Origin: Anaeramoeba flamelloides
Taxonomy: Eukaryota > Metamonada > Anaeramoebidae
NCBI GenBank assembly: GCA_027625915.1
Contig: JANTQA010000015.1
Location: 5,423,001 to 5,487,000 of the forward strand
DNA length: 64,000 nt
Direction: 5' to 3'
Below, piece after piece: positions 46,366-57,297 of this stretch. Both the position numbers and the translations under genes were made by a program. Each line of letters starts with the position of its first letter. Position 1 is the first letter of the stretch. The notes under the pieces are model-generated. The model ran no database searches. It was not told where the DNA came from and saw only the letters and a list, made by a program, of their open reading frames with translations.

Positions 46366-46380
46366 TTATAAGAATTGGTT

Positions 46381-46590
46381 GACCTGATCATGACTAACCC
46401 AACCAAACTTGTTCATGATCAGATCTTCGATGAGGACTTATGCAACTGAACTGAATCCAACGAATGCGATCTGAAACCAACCAAAGTGAACCGAATTGAA
46501 CTTTCCGTACTATGTGTCGAGTTGTTACTTGGACTGGGTTTTTGCTGTCGAGTCGGTATCTTGTACTGGGATTTTGCGAAAACAAGATTT
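46381..46590. other. GC-richer island with a perfect hairpin, function unknown
   Basis: About 210 bases of near-balanced composition in an otherwise A+T-rich region. It starts with inverted arms CTGATCATGA (46384-46393) and TCATGATCAG (46413-46422), extendable to 13 pairs with one G-U/mismatch. The remainder is rich in GAAC/CCAAC words. Minus-strand frames of 63, 87 and 86 codons overlap here in different phases with no recognisable domain. It could be a structured RNA, an exon scrap or a foreign fragment. Confidence 0.5.
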
Positions 46591-47139
46591 GGGAAACTTA
46601 CAAAAAAAAAAAAATAAAATAATAAAAAAAAAAAATAAAAAAAAAAAAGCAAAGCAACTGAAAAGAAAATTTTGAAAACCAAATCTTATTCTTAAAAACC
46701 AGAGCTTTTGAGATTCAACCCATCTAGAAAGTTCTAAATCAAAATTTAATAAACAGCCTTTTTCATTTGATCTATAGTTGTTCAAATATTTAGAACTCTT
46801 TATTAAAACAACCTATGGTGGCGATCCAAAAAAAAACGAAATAAAAGGAAACAACCACCAGCCCATTCAACACTTGGGGCACAAAAAAAAACTTTTCACT
46901 GAAGTTTTTTCTTTTTTCTATTATTTTTTGACTCTCTTTCATTTCTTGCTTTTCTTTCTCTTTTTCTTGTCTTTTTTCTTAAATAATTTATTCTTTTCAT
47001 TTTTTAAAGAAAAGATATCCTTTGAGCTGTAAACCTGCTTACACTACAGTTAGGATAAAAAACCCTAAATACAATTTTAGAGTTTCAGGCAAATAGGAGG
47101 TAATTTTGTTGAATCACCTCTGCTCAACAATAAAAAAAA

Positions 47140-48188
47140 AAAAAAAAAGTGGGTTTTTTTTTTAACATTCCATAAATAATCATCTTTGATAGTGAAGATA
47201 TTTGTTAATTGACAATATCAAATTAAGTTTAATATTAATACCGATTGAATCAATGACTAGAATATTTATTTCAAAATATATTACAGTGGTGTAAATAACC
47301 CGTTCAGACAACCTTTAACCCATTACTAAAATTTAACTCGTGTTTTTTTTTCAGACTTGGGTATTGGGAGACCAGAAATCACTAATAGATTCTTGGTTCA
47401 GAACCAAATTGGCTTTAGAGGTTAGATCTTTGATTAACCAAAATGGCTCAATTATATTAAATGCTTTTGTTTCAAAAATTTCATCATATTTACAAAATTT
47501 GTGAGATTAAATGATTTTTTCATAAAAATTCAAAAAATGAAATTTTACTCATTTTTTTTGTCAAAAAATAACATTTTAATCTTCCAGTATCTTCATAATT
47601 CTTTTTTAAAATTTATTTAAAGAACCCTATTTCTTTTTTATATACTGTTGACACCCCATTGATTTGTTTCTTTTATTTCTAGAGTCAACCAATATTTTTT
47701 GCATGAGTTAAATTTTAGTAATGGGTTAAAATAAAAAACACGGGGTAGTTACACCACTATAGATGAAATATTTCTAAAAAAATGAAAAAAAAAATAGCAC
47801 TTTTTTGGAGAAAAAAATGTACGTCCAATTTCAATAAAAAACGGGAAATATGGAAATGGTATACTGATTTTTTAGGCAATAAAATGCCGTTATATGTTTC
47901 CAATTTTATTGGAAAATTTGTTGAAATTAAACAAGTTATGAAAACGATTTTTGTGATCAAAAAGAAAATAATAAACACCATTTTCACACTTAAAAAATTT
48001 CAGATAAAAATGAGATCAGTAAAATTAATATTTTTTATTGATGTAATACAATACTAAGACACAAATTGAATTATTACCAAGAATCGATAGATAATTGTTT
48101 ATGATTTTGTATATTTTTAATACTTTTTTGAAGATCGGGTTTATAAAAATATATTTTAAAATAAATTTTCCCCGCTTTTTTGGAAATA
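47140..48188. mobile_element. TA-type element with CCAAAAAAGTGGGG ends, interrupted copy
   Basis: Without the insertion at 47282-47761 it is about 570 bases and aligns along its length with 59772-60349, sharing AGTGAAGATATTTGTTAATT, TTGACAATATCAAATTAAGT and GAAAATAATAAACACCATTTTC (core AAAATAATAAACACCATTTT). The right end in reverse complement is TATTTCCAAAAAAGCGGGG; the left end is degraded into a poly-A run before AGTGGG. Confidence 0.8.
47282..47761. mobile_element. TA-flanked element with CAGTGGTGTAA ends, ~480 bases
   Basis: The left end is TACAGTGGTGTAAATAACCC; the right end in reverse complement is TATAGTGGTGTAACTACCCC. The inverted ends reach about 62 bases and include TTTAACCCATTACTAAAATT on both sides. 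It interrupts a repeat whose other copy (about 59926) is unoccupied. CAGTGG ends with a TA duplication fit a Tc1/mariner-type non-autonomous element. No transposase frame inside. Confidence 0.9.
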
Positions 48189-48570
48189 GCTTATGTAAGT
48201 ATGTATAAATGTATGTATATACCATGTTTTCTTTTTTAAATGTTTAATTAAGTTGCCTCTAATTTTGAGATAACTGTAAAATAGAATAAATCAATCACTA
48301 AAATTACAAAAAAAAAAAAAAAAAAAAAAAAAACGAATAATAAATCTTTGTTTAAACTTGATGAAAATTTGTCTATTTTTGTAAAATTTTCATTAAAAGA
48401 AAAAAAAAGAAAAAGAAAAAGAAAAAGAAGAAGAATAAGAAATGACAACTGTTGATATTATGGATATAAATTCTGAGATTTCTTTATAAAAAATCAAACT
48501 CAAAAATAAATAAAAAAAAATAGCTATTTTTGAAGTTATGAATGAAATAAGTAATCAATTTTTTTTTTTT
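48189..48570. other. Gene-free stretch 3' of the RGR-rich gene
   Basis: Contains a poly-A run of about 25 (48308-48332), an AAAAAG tandem (48401-48432) and A+T-rich sequence. Nothing else supported. Confidence 0.6.
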
Positions 48571-49875
48571 TTATTTTTCCAGATTAATATTTTTTATTAA
48601 ATCTTTAACTTCATCTAATTTTTCTAATAATAACAGTTGTGAAGAGTGTTCTGTGTTGTTTTGAAGTGATTTATTCTCTTGTGAATCATTTTCTTTTTTA
48701 AGGCTTTTTTCAAGATAAGATATAATTAAATCTTGTTGTTTAATTTTATTATATGATTCCAATAATTCATTTGTCATCATTTCTTTTGTTTGTTGTAATT
48801 CCTCAAGTTGTTTTTTGAGTAATTCGGGGTTTTTTTCTTGTGATTTTCCAAATTGTTTTTCATTTTTATTAAAATTCTGTTGTTTTGTTTTGCTTTTGTA
48901 TTTATTCTTAAAATTTTTTTTTTTGGAAATTTTCTCTTTTCTTCTGTTTCTTCCTTTACTTTTCCCCCTTCCTCTTCCTCTTCCTCTTTCCTCATCTTCA
49001 TAATAGTCCCTATCTATATTTCTTTCTCTCCCCCTTCCTCTTCCTCTTCCTTTTCTTCGTCCTTTGCCTTTGAAGTTGTTCTTTTTTTGGAATTTTGTGG
49101 TTATGTTTGGTGAATAGATTTCTTCAAGCTCTTTCCTTTTTTTTTTTTGAAGAGAGATCTTTTTTTTTGTAAAGTAAAAGCTTTTGGGATACTCAAAAAA
49201 AAAATTAGCCATCAGCTCATATTCAGAGAAAATCTTTTTGATTGTTTTTTCTTTAGAATACATTTCGAAAAATAGTTCATCTACTAAGTCAAAAAACATT
49301 GGCCCTTTGTGTAATAAATAGTGTTCAAAGTATTGTACAACTTGTTTTTCAGTTTGGAAATTTTTTTGTTTTACTGATTTTTTTTGTTCATCATTGTCTT
49401 TGTTGTATTCTTGATATTCTTCATCGTCTTCGTCGTCTTCACTTGAATAGTATTCCTTTTTTCTTATTTCGTTATCAGAAAATCTGTTGTTTTGGTAGCT
49501 ATTTTTATTTTTATTTTTATTTTTCTTTTTGTTTCTGTTCTTCTTTTGGTTAATTTGTTTTCCGTTTGAAAGATCTTGGTATAAAGATTGTGAAAGATTA
49601 TTTTGATTGCTTTTTGTTGTAGTGTTATGCAATTCGGTGTTTAGGTATTGGACGCACTGCCCAAAGTATTCATCGTTTACAATTTTATATTTATTTTTGG
49701 GAAAAAAATTAACAAGTCGAAATTTTGATTGTTTAAGATATTTCAGTGTTGGCTTTCCAAAAAATTCTTCAATGGTTTCCTCAAGCGAACTCATAGGAAC
49801 TAATTCGTATTCATACAAGATCTGTGCAAAAACTTTTTTGATTTTTTGGTGATCAACTTCGTGATAGTAGCTCAT
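48571..49875 (-). CDS. Putative RNA-binding protein: two LOTUS-like modules, RGR region, coiled coil
   Basis: 434 residues from the ATG at 49875 ('MSYYHEVDHQ'); an upstream in-frame ATG (49932) would add a hydrophobic A/T-driven leader that I reject. Residues about 8-66 ('KVFAQILYEYELVPMSSLEE', 'FFGKPTLKYL', 'FRLVNFFP') and 176-235 ('YFEHYLLHKGPMFFDLVDEL', 'KIFSEYELMANFFFEYP') look like two copies of one helical module. The pattern resembles winged-helix LOTUS/OST-HTH domains, but this is a pattern guess. Between them are a KN-rich linker and an acidic patch ('SSEDDEDDEE'). Residues 288-315 are RG/RGR repeats as in RNA-binding proteins, and 350-405 form a coiled coil. The gene is single-exon and unlinked to its neighbours. 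A post-transcriptional regulator is the best inference. Confidence 0.8.
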   Translation of the reverse strand: MSYYHEVDHQKIKKVFAQILYEYELVPMSSLEETIEEFFGKPTLKYLKQSKFRLVNFFPKNKYKIVNDEYFGQCVQYLNTELHNTTTKSNQNNLSQSLYQDLSNGKQINQKKNRNKKKNKNKNKNSYQNNRFSDNEIRKKEYYSSEDDEDDEEYQEYNKDNDEQKKSVKQKNFQTEKQVVQYFEHYLLHKGPMFFDLVDELFFEMYSKEKTIKKIFSEYELMANFFFEYPKSFYFTKKKISLQKKKRKELEEIYSPNITTKFQKKNNFKGKGRRKGRGRGRGRERNIDRDYYEDEERGRGRGRGKSKGRNRRKEKISKKKNFKNKYKSKTKQQNFNKNEKQFGKSQEKNPELLKKQLEELQQTKEMMTNELLESYNKIKQQDLIISYLEKSLKKENDSQENKSLQNNTEHSSQLLLLEKLDEVKDLIKNINLEK

Positions 49876-50878
49876 TTTAGTAAAAAAATAAACAGAAAAA
49901 AATAAAATAATGAAATTACCTTTCAACCTCACGTTTCCCTTTTTTTAATTTTTTTTTTGAAATAGTCTTCTTTCTCGTTTCACCTCAAATTACACACTTC
50001 CTTTTTCTAAATTAATTTTTTGTTTATTATGTAATTTGAAAAAATTTAATTTCAAATTAGATTCGATTTATATTTATTTTATCTTGGATGAGTAATTCCA
50101 AATCACCAAAACTGAAAATCAACATAAATTCTCTCATGTTTTTTGATCTACTTATCTTTGGTATTAAATTTTGAAGCTGATTTACAAATAACAATGATTA
50201 CTTTCGAAGATAAAATTTTTACTTTTTAGAATATTTATCGGATTTATATTTCTTTATCTTCAAGATTCAAACTATTTTTTAAAACAAAGAAAATGGTTAG
50301 TATGGCTTTTCAGGTGTTTGAAACAAACTAAAAGATAATGAAACAATTGTAGGTTGTTTGTATGTGTGAAATATTTACAAGAAAAGATCTAAACAATTTT
50401 TTTTTTTCTTTAAGGGTGATGTAAAGTGGTAAAAGAAAATTATTATTTCAAACTAATTTCCTAATGATCAGTTTGAAAAAAATAGATTTGTTGGATATTA
50501 TTAAAAGGATTTGAGTTGTTTGAAGTAATTTTCATTCTTTTGCTAAAGGAAAATTTAAATTACTACTGAAAATTCAAATAAATATAAGAAAATTTTCACT
50601 TCATTTTCCATTTTAAGAATTATTTTACACAAGCTTTGAACAAAACATTTTATTCTTTTAAATGTTAAAAAACTTTTTAAAATTGGTTGTGCTTGAAAGA
50701 TTCTTTCTTTTGAGTTGTTTTTAAAAGTTGAGCAATGAGATTACAAAATCGGAAATTGAACTAAAAATTTTATTATATTTATTCGATTTTATCATTATTA
50801 TTTTCTAATTGAAATAGCAAAAATTTTACTTCACTTACCAAAACATTTTTCTAGTTAATAAGCTGTTGAAACCCCAAA
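49876..50878. other. Gene-free stretch
   Basis: The promoter side of the RGR-rich gene, A+T-rich. ACAAAATCGGAAATTGAACT near 50733 recalls the word near 33837 in the other member of the 33638/50879 repeat. No gene seen. Confidence 0.5.
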
Positions 50879-51040
50879 GATCTTTACAACACCTTTTAGA
50901 AATGATATTTTTGGTCAATAAATTAAACTTCCTGAGATAACTCTCAGACAATTTTTTTAATCGGTCAATTTGATTGTAACAGTATAATTAATATTCATTT
51001 TGGAATTTGAAATAAAAAATTTTTTATTAATTAGATAATA
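50879..51040 (+). repeat. Dispersed repeat pair, copy 2 (paired with 33638-33795)
   Basis: Aligns in order with 33638-33795 through AGATCTTTAC, TTTTAGAAATGATATTTTT, GAGATAACTCTCAGACAATT and AATTAATATTCATTTTGGAA. Confidence 0.75.
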
Positions 51041-51118
51041 TCAGTATAGCAGAAATTTATAAATTCCCTAATAACTCACCACTACTATATTTAAAAAGAT
51101 TTAAACTGTATTGAACAA

Positions 51119-51348
51119 TATTATTTGATAAAAAATAGAGGGGACAGAATTTTCAACCAGAATTCTAAAAAAAAAAATTTATAAATCATTTTACTATTTC
51201 AATTTTTTTAATTCTGAAAAGAAGTTCAAATTCTTAATTCTCCTTTTAGGATAGGAGATTTTGTTTTTTTGAATTAATTCTCCCGAGGTGTGTTATTTTT
51301 CAAAAGTGTAATGAAAATTTTGATCTTTGTGTTTTTTAATTAACTATA
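51119..51348. mobile_element. TA-flanked MITE, family 2, copy 4
   Basis: The left end TATTATTTGATAAAAAATAG then GACAGAATTTTC pairs with the right end in reverse complement, TATAGTTAATTAAAAAACAC then GATCAAAATTTTCATT. More decayed than copies 2 and 3, but the internal word AATTCTGAAAAGAAGTTCAA matches copy 1. Confidence 0.75.
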
Positions 51349-51738
51349 TTTTAATTAAGATTAACAGTCTTGTTGATAAAATGATTTTTTGAAAAAAATA
51401 GACTCTTACTAAAAAACTTTAATTGTTTTTTGAATTTTTTTTTGAAGGTTTTTCCGATTTTTTGGGTTTAAAATAATTTTGTTTTGTTCTTTAACTTGTA
51501 TAAGTAGTTAATTTTTTTTCTCTCAATTTAAATATTTTTTTCTTTTTCATAATTCATTTAATAAATGGTATTTGACTACTGGTATTCTTGAAAATTGAAT
51601 GCTATGTATATAGATGAAATAATACTAAAATATTAATATAATATTAAGTTTTTCAATTTTTTTAATGGTTGAATTAGCACTTTTTTGTTTTTGAAAAAAA
51701 TATATATTGTGAGAGCCAACTTTGGAAAAAGTGCTTTT

Positions 51739-51785
<47 letters not shown>

Positions 51786-53471
51786 TCTCTTCTTGAAAAG
51801 TAATTAAAATATAAATTTGTACTAGATAGGAAACCCCAATTCAAAATATTTGAGAAACTTAAATTCAAGATTATTGAAAAAATATGAAATAGACTTTATT
51901 CCCAAAATTTAAATTCAAATAAAACCATAAATTGAAAAAAAAAAAATAATATATCATTCTTTATTCAATATCAACAAACTTTAAAATCTTATTCATTATT
52001 CGCTTTTTAATTATTCTAACCATATTAAAGCCAAGTGGTTTAACAATTAAAAAAATCAAAAACTAAAAAAAAAAGCGAATCTCAATTTTGAAAAGATAAT
52101 TAGAGATTTTTGTACTTTATTATTAAAAAAGAAAATGATAAAAAATAAGATTATGTTTCGATAAATTATTTTACAATAAATACACCACAGGGACCTTAAT
52201 TTACTATTTTAAAAATTCTTTTCTAAAATATTTTTTTTTATTTTTTTCAAATTGGCTTTTTTAAGAAAAAAAATAAAAAATCAAAGGATCAGAAAAATAA
52301 AAAAAAAAAAATGGAAAAAAAACGAAAAAAAAATGAAAAAAATGAAAAAAATGAAAAAAAAATTGATTAGATTTGAAAAAGAGAAAATACAAAAAAATTG
52401 CTAAATAAGAAAAAATCAATTTGATCTAAAAAACATATAGTAGTTATGATAAGAATATGGATAACGTCCTTCGAGCGTTTCTTGATAACATCTAGAATGT
52501 GGGTAAAACTTTTTGAAAATTGGTAATTTTAAATTTAAAAATATACGAATGTATTATTTATGATAAACTTTTATAAATTATTAAACCTTTAAAAAAATTG
52601 AAAAGATAACAGAAAATATTAGGTTTTTGTCAACAATATATAAATTTTAGTTTTATTTTTATAGTAATAAAAAATTGATAATACTTTAAAGAATAAGAAG
52701 TTCAGAGTTGAATTTTCACAAATTATTGGCTGTTTGTGATTTTTTGATATATTTTTTTATTTAATAATTGGATAGTATTGGCAATCATTTCTATTATTTA
52801 TTTACATGTATTGGAATTTGCTGATTTTGAAACGAATTTTTCTTCTTAGATTTACTAGTGTGTTTGGGATTTACCTTTATTATTTTTTTTAAAAATGAAA
52901 AATAATTTTAATCAGAAAACTTAATTGAAAATAATTTAAATAAATATCAAGATAAAATCATTTAAAAAAATTTTTTACTTTTTTAAAAATCAAAAAGGAG
53001 TTTCCATTTGAATAATGTGAAAAAAAAAATCATATTAAGACTTTTTTTGGGATTTATCTCTTTGTGAAATTTAATCTTTCATAATAAATTGTTTTTATGT
53101 GTTTCTAAACACTATTCCCACCAATCTGTTTTTTTTTTGAAAAGCATGTGTTTTTTTTTTTTTTATTTTTCCTGGTTATCTTAAATTTTAAACAAAAAAC
53201 TTATAGTGTGTAAAACAATGTATTAAAATTCATTATTTTTGATACATGCTTTTATTAATTAGACGTTTGGATTTTTTTTATACCATTCTAAATTTGACTA
53301 CTGTTGCTAAAACTAAGCATGTAGAAAAGTTGAATCTGCTTTTCAAAATAAAAAATGTGTTTCTTTTGTTCTAGAAGACCTAGACATTAATTAAACAAAA
53401 AAAAAAAAAAAAAAAAAAAAAAAACTATAAACGATAATTAAACATAATACTGATTTCTTAAGTTCCATAAT
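51349..53471. other. Gene-free stretch with simple repeats
   Basis: Includes (TAA)n at 51741-51786, an ATGAAAAAA tandem near 52333-52361 and a 28-A run at 53397-53424. No supported gene. Confidence 0.6.
51741..51786. repeat. (TAA)n microsatellite
   Basis: About 15 AAT/TAA units without interruption. Confidence 0.95.
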
Positions 53472-53810
53472 TTAAAAAGAAATTCTAAAAATTAAGGAAC
53501 AAATTAGAAAATTTATCTCAAATATTAGATCATATTTTTGAAAAAAATTATATCATCAAAAAAAAAAAACAATTTCAATCAGGATACAAACAATAAAATT
53601 CAAAAAACTGATAAAATTAAAAAATCTTTAAGCAAATTGCCTTCCTAATTAAAAATTTCCTCAAAATATCAAGGGGTTTATCTCCAAAATTGATTTGAAA
53701 TTGGGTATAATACTAAATATTAAATTGGCTTTTACATTGGAGTAAGTAGAAAAAAAAGCAGGGGTTTTGTTTTGAAACGTGGAATTTCTTTGTTGATGGG
53801 CATTATTTTG
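53472..53810 (+). repeat. Dispersed repeat, copy 2 (paired with 8938-9280)
   Basis: Begins AAAAAGAAATTCTAAAAATT and ends with GTTTTGAAACGTGGAATTTC, comparable to TATTTTGAAACTTGGATTG at the end of the other copy. A family-2 MITE starts 22 bases further on. Confidence 0.6.
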
Positions 53811-53831
53811 TTCGATGGTCAATTTTACTTT

Positions 53832-54054
53832 TACTGTTAATTTTAAGAAAAAGATCAAAATTTTCATTCAAGTTTTTCAAAATAATCACATTTCTCAAGA
53901 AAATAAAAAATCCTCAAAGACCCAAATTCTGAAAGGGAAATTAATATTTAAAAACGATTTCAGTATGAAAAAATTGAAATTTACATTGATATTAGAACTT
54001 TTTTTTGGACTGTTAAATGAAAATTTTGTTCCATTTATTTTGTTACAAATAGTA
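53832..54054. mobile_element. TA-flanked MITE, family 2, copy 5
   Basis: The left end TACTGTTAATTTTAAGAAAA then GATCAAAATTTTCATTCAAG pairs with the right end in reverse complement, TACTATTTGTAACAAAATAA then GGAACAAAATTTTCATT. 223 bases. Confidence 0.85.
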
Positions 54055-55622
54055 TTCAATATAAAATCAATTTACCATTCTGTAAAAAAATTGTCAAAAA
54101 GATTTTCATTGTAAAAATGGTAGTGAAAAGGAATATTTTTTAAGGATTTTTTTCTTATTTATTTTCCACTGATATCTAAAGATTTAGGAAATACAAATTC
54201 CCCAAACCATGATTAATAACTATTTCTAAAATCTTAAAACCCGTTTCACATGAATTAAACAATCCTAACATTAAAAAATCTGAAATACTGATAAATTTAA
54301 ATAAATAGATGAAATTTTTTTGTTCAATTTCAATTATTACAAATGATATGTATCCACTTTTAAAAAAGTTCTTTACCAAATAAGAATATTTTGAAGAGAA
54401 ATTAATTTTATAAAGTTTCTTAACATTTAAGTACTATTTTTTGAGGTGAAAATAGTGAAATAATGTATAAAATCACCCTTGAATAAGTTATGTAATCCAA
54501 ATAATATTTATCCAAGGAGAATTTCTTTTAGAAAAAATGTTAAATTTTCACAATTTCATCAATTTTTACAATTTTTACCTTTTTAGATCATATTAAAATT
54601 TGATTTTAATATTTTTGAATTTCCATTTCAACTTTCGGAACTCACACTATTTTCTTGGGCTGTTCTACATATTTTTAAACAACTTACTTTCCTAAGTTTA
54701 AAATGTGGTCAAATTTGAAATGCACTTGATAATCCCCAAAAGCCTTTTTTTGCAATTATTTTTTTTGTTATTTTCAATTTTCCTTTTGATTAAAAAACAA
54801 AGAAAAACAGTATGCATTGAAAAGGAAAAGAAGACAATAAATGTTTTTTTTTTGTCCAATTTCTTAAGTGTGAAAATTTTTTTTGAAAAGCGAAAGTGAA
54901 ATAACACCATTACTTAACCCCCTCATGGATGGAAACATAGTCCTTAAACACATGAACTTCTTGATTCAAAGATATGAAAAAAAATTTGTCAAAGGAAACA
55001 AAAATTTTCCAACATTAATTTAAATTTATTTGTATTCACTTTTACTAAGGTTTCCAATATTTCATCCATAAGTGAGGAAAATTGAATAGGGTTAAAGTTT
55101 GGTTATTTATTTGATGTTTTGAATTCAATTTTGTTTCTAATAATAGTCTAATTTTTGTGCTTATTTTTTGTTTTAAAATGAAGGAAAAAAGACATTTGGA
55201 AAAATATTGTAAAATGAGAACATTTAAGACAGTTGTATAATTAAAACGGGTTTGTTACCATTTTTCAGTTCAAGATAATTTGATTCCAACTTGTTGAAAT
55301 TCTTTACACAAAGATATAAAAAAAGTTTTGTAAAGATTGATACTTGGGGAAAAAAATATTCTTATATTCATTTATTCTCAAGTTTTGTCTGCTAAAAAGT
55401 GATATTCTATTGTATTTTATTGATTATAATCTGATAGAAAGAATTTATTCAACGTTTTTCAAAAAGATTTCTATAAAGAAAAATAAAGGAATTTTTGAAA
55501 AACGAGAGAACACACATCCGTTCTTAAACGAATTTACAAACTTTGAACAAAGTTAGAAAAAAGTCATTAAACTTAAAAAATTAATCATTTTTTTCAAATC
55601 AATCTTCTAATTCTATTTAACC
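54055..55622. other. Gene-free stretch upstream of the carbamoyltransferase gene
   Basis: A+T-rich, with short open frames only. The start codon context is ATTTAACCATGAG. No promoter motif stands out. Confidence 0.5.
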
Positions 55623-57264
55623 ATGAGTAAAACCATCGAACGAGAACTTAGACACGTTACCAAAATTAGCGACTTGTCTCCAAAAGAAGTACTTCACATT
55701 TTAGAAACCGCCAAGGACTTCAAAAAAAACCCAGAAAAATATAGCGACTATTTAAAACAAAAAACACTTTTGATGTTGTTTGCCAAACCTTCTCTTAGAG
55801 TATGTTTATTTTTTCTTTTTTCTTATTTTTACTTTTTGCCTTTTGTCTTTTCTTGGCTTTTTGCAAAAAGACTCTTTATAACACACTAATTATCGATCTC
55901 AAAAATTAATCATAAAATAAATAAAAAATAGACAAGAGTAAGTTTTGAAACTGTCATGACCAAATTAAATGGACACGCTATCATGTACTCAATCACTGAC
56001 TCACCATTAGGAAAAAAAGAAACCTATGGTGACACTGCTCGTTGTCTTAGTCGTTATGTTGATGTAATTATGGCTCGTGTTTTCTCACGTGACGAAATCC
56101 AAAAACTTTCAGTGAACTCTTCAATTCCAGTCATTAATGCTCTTGGTAAATTTTTTTTCTCTTTTTTTTTTTTTCTCTTTTTCATTTTAATAATTTTTTT
56201 CTTCTTTTCATTTTTTTCTTTTTGTTAATTGTTTTTTTTTCCAACGAAAAAATTCGAATTGATTTATTAATTCTTTAACAATAGATGACTTTGGCCACCC
56301 ATGTCAAATTTTAGCAGATCTCCAAACAAGTAAAAATTTCACTCTTTCTTTCTTGTTTCTGTTTTTGTTTCTCTTTTTTCTTATTTATTTTTTTTTTTTT
56401 TTTTTTTAATCGGCTTTTACTGTCTTCTTTTTTCTTTTGGTTTAACCTTTTTGTTAAGAGCCAAAAAAAACTTTGAAATTAAAGTGACAAAAAAAATAAG
56501 AATAAAAAATCAATTCTTATTTGGTGTTTTTGAATACAGGCAGCTTTTTAAAGAAATTTTCTCTCTTTTTTTCAAAATTTAACCACAAACATTGATAAAT
56601 TAACAAAGAAATTTAAATATTGTAAATACTTTAATTTGAAATTTAAATCGGGAAAAAAATTTCCTTTTTTTTTTGTATTTAATCCTGATTTTAAAAATTC
56701 TAAATTTACAACCAAACATAAGGTGATCTCTATATGAACATTATAAAAGCTTTTTCTTAAATAAAATTAAAAACGGGTTTATCTGTATTCCATTAGAATC
56801 TTTTTTTTTTTTTTTTTTTTTTACACATAAACCTGGATTAATAAATAAAATCTAAATATCAAACAAGTTTTTAAAAGGAATTATCTTTAAATCAGTTCAT
56901 ATGAATTCTATAAATTAGATAAAAAAAAAGTGCTAATTTATCCATAATGTATTGGTAATAAAATGAAAATATAGATTTTAAAAAATTAAAAAACTAAAAG
57001 TAAAATGAGATGAAAATTTTTTTTGCAATTTAAAATTTGAAAACTAGTCGAGCCTTTTTAAAAAACTGTGAATAAAAAGTTTGCAAAATTATTTTCAAAA
57101 CCGTCAAAAACTTGAATAGAACTAAACTATTTTTCAAAAAGATTGAATCGTTTTATAATGTTAACGGAAGTAGTTTTGATGGGGTTTTATCCCATAATCT
57201 GATCTCAATAAATTTTAAATAAAAATGATTTTTTCTAATTTTCTAAATTTTTGTTTTTCTTTGG

Positions 57265-57297
<33 letters not shown>

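Noticed and set aside
46394-46785. Overlapping 63-, 87- and 86-codon minus-strand frames in the GC-richer island
   Set aside because: Three frames overlap in different phases and none shows a domain. The island is reported as unexplained rather than coding.
47757-47987. 76-codon minus-strand frame with a similar 81-codon frame at 59907-60152
   Set aside because: Both lie at the same place in copies of one repeat. The proteins differ about as much as expected if substitutions hit all codon positions alike, so the similarity comes from the DNA repeat, not from selection on a protein.
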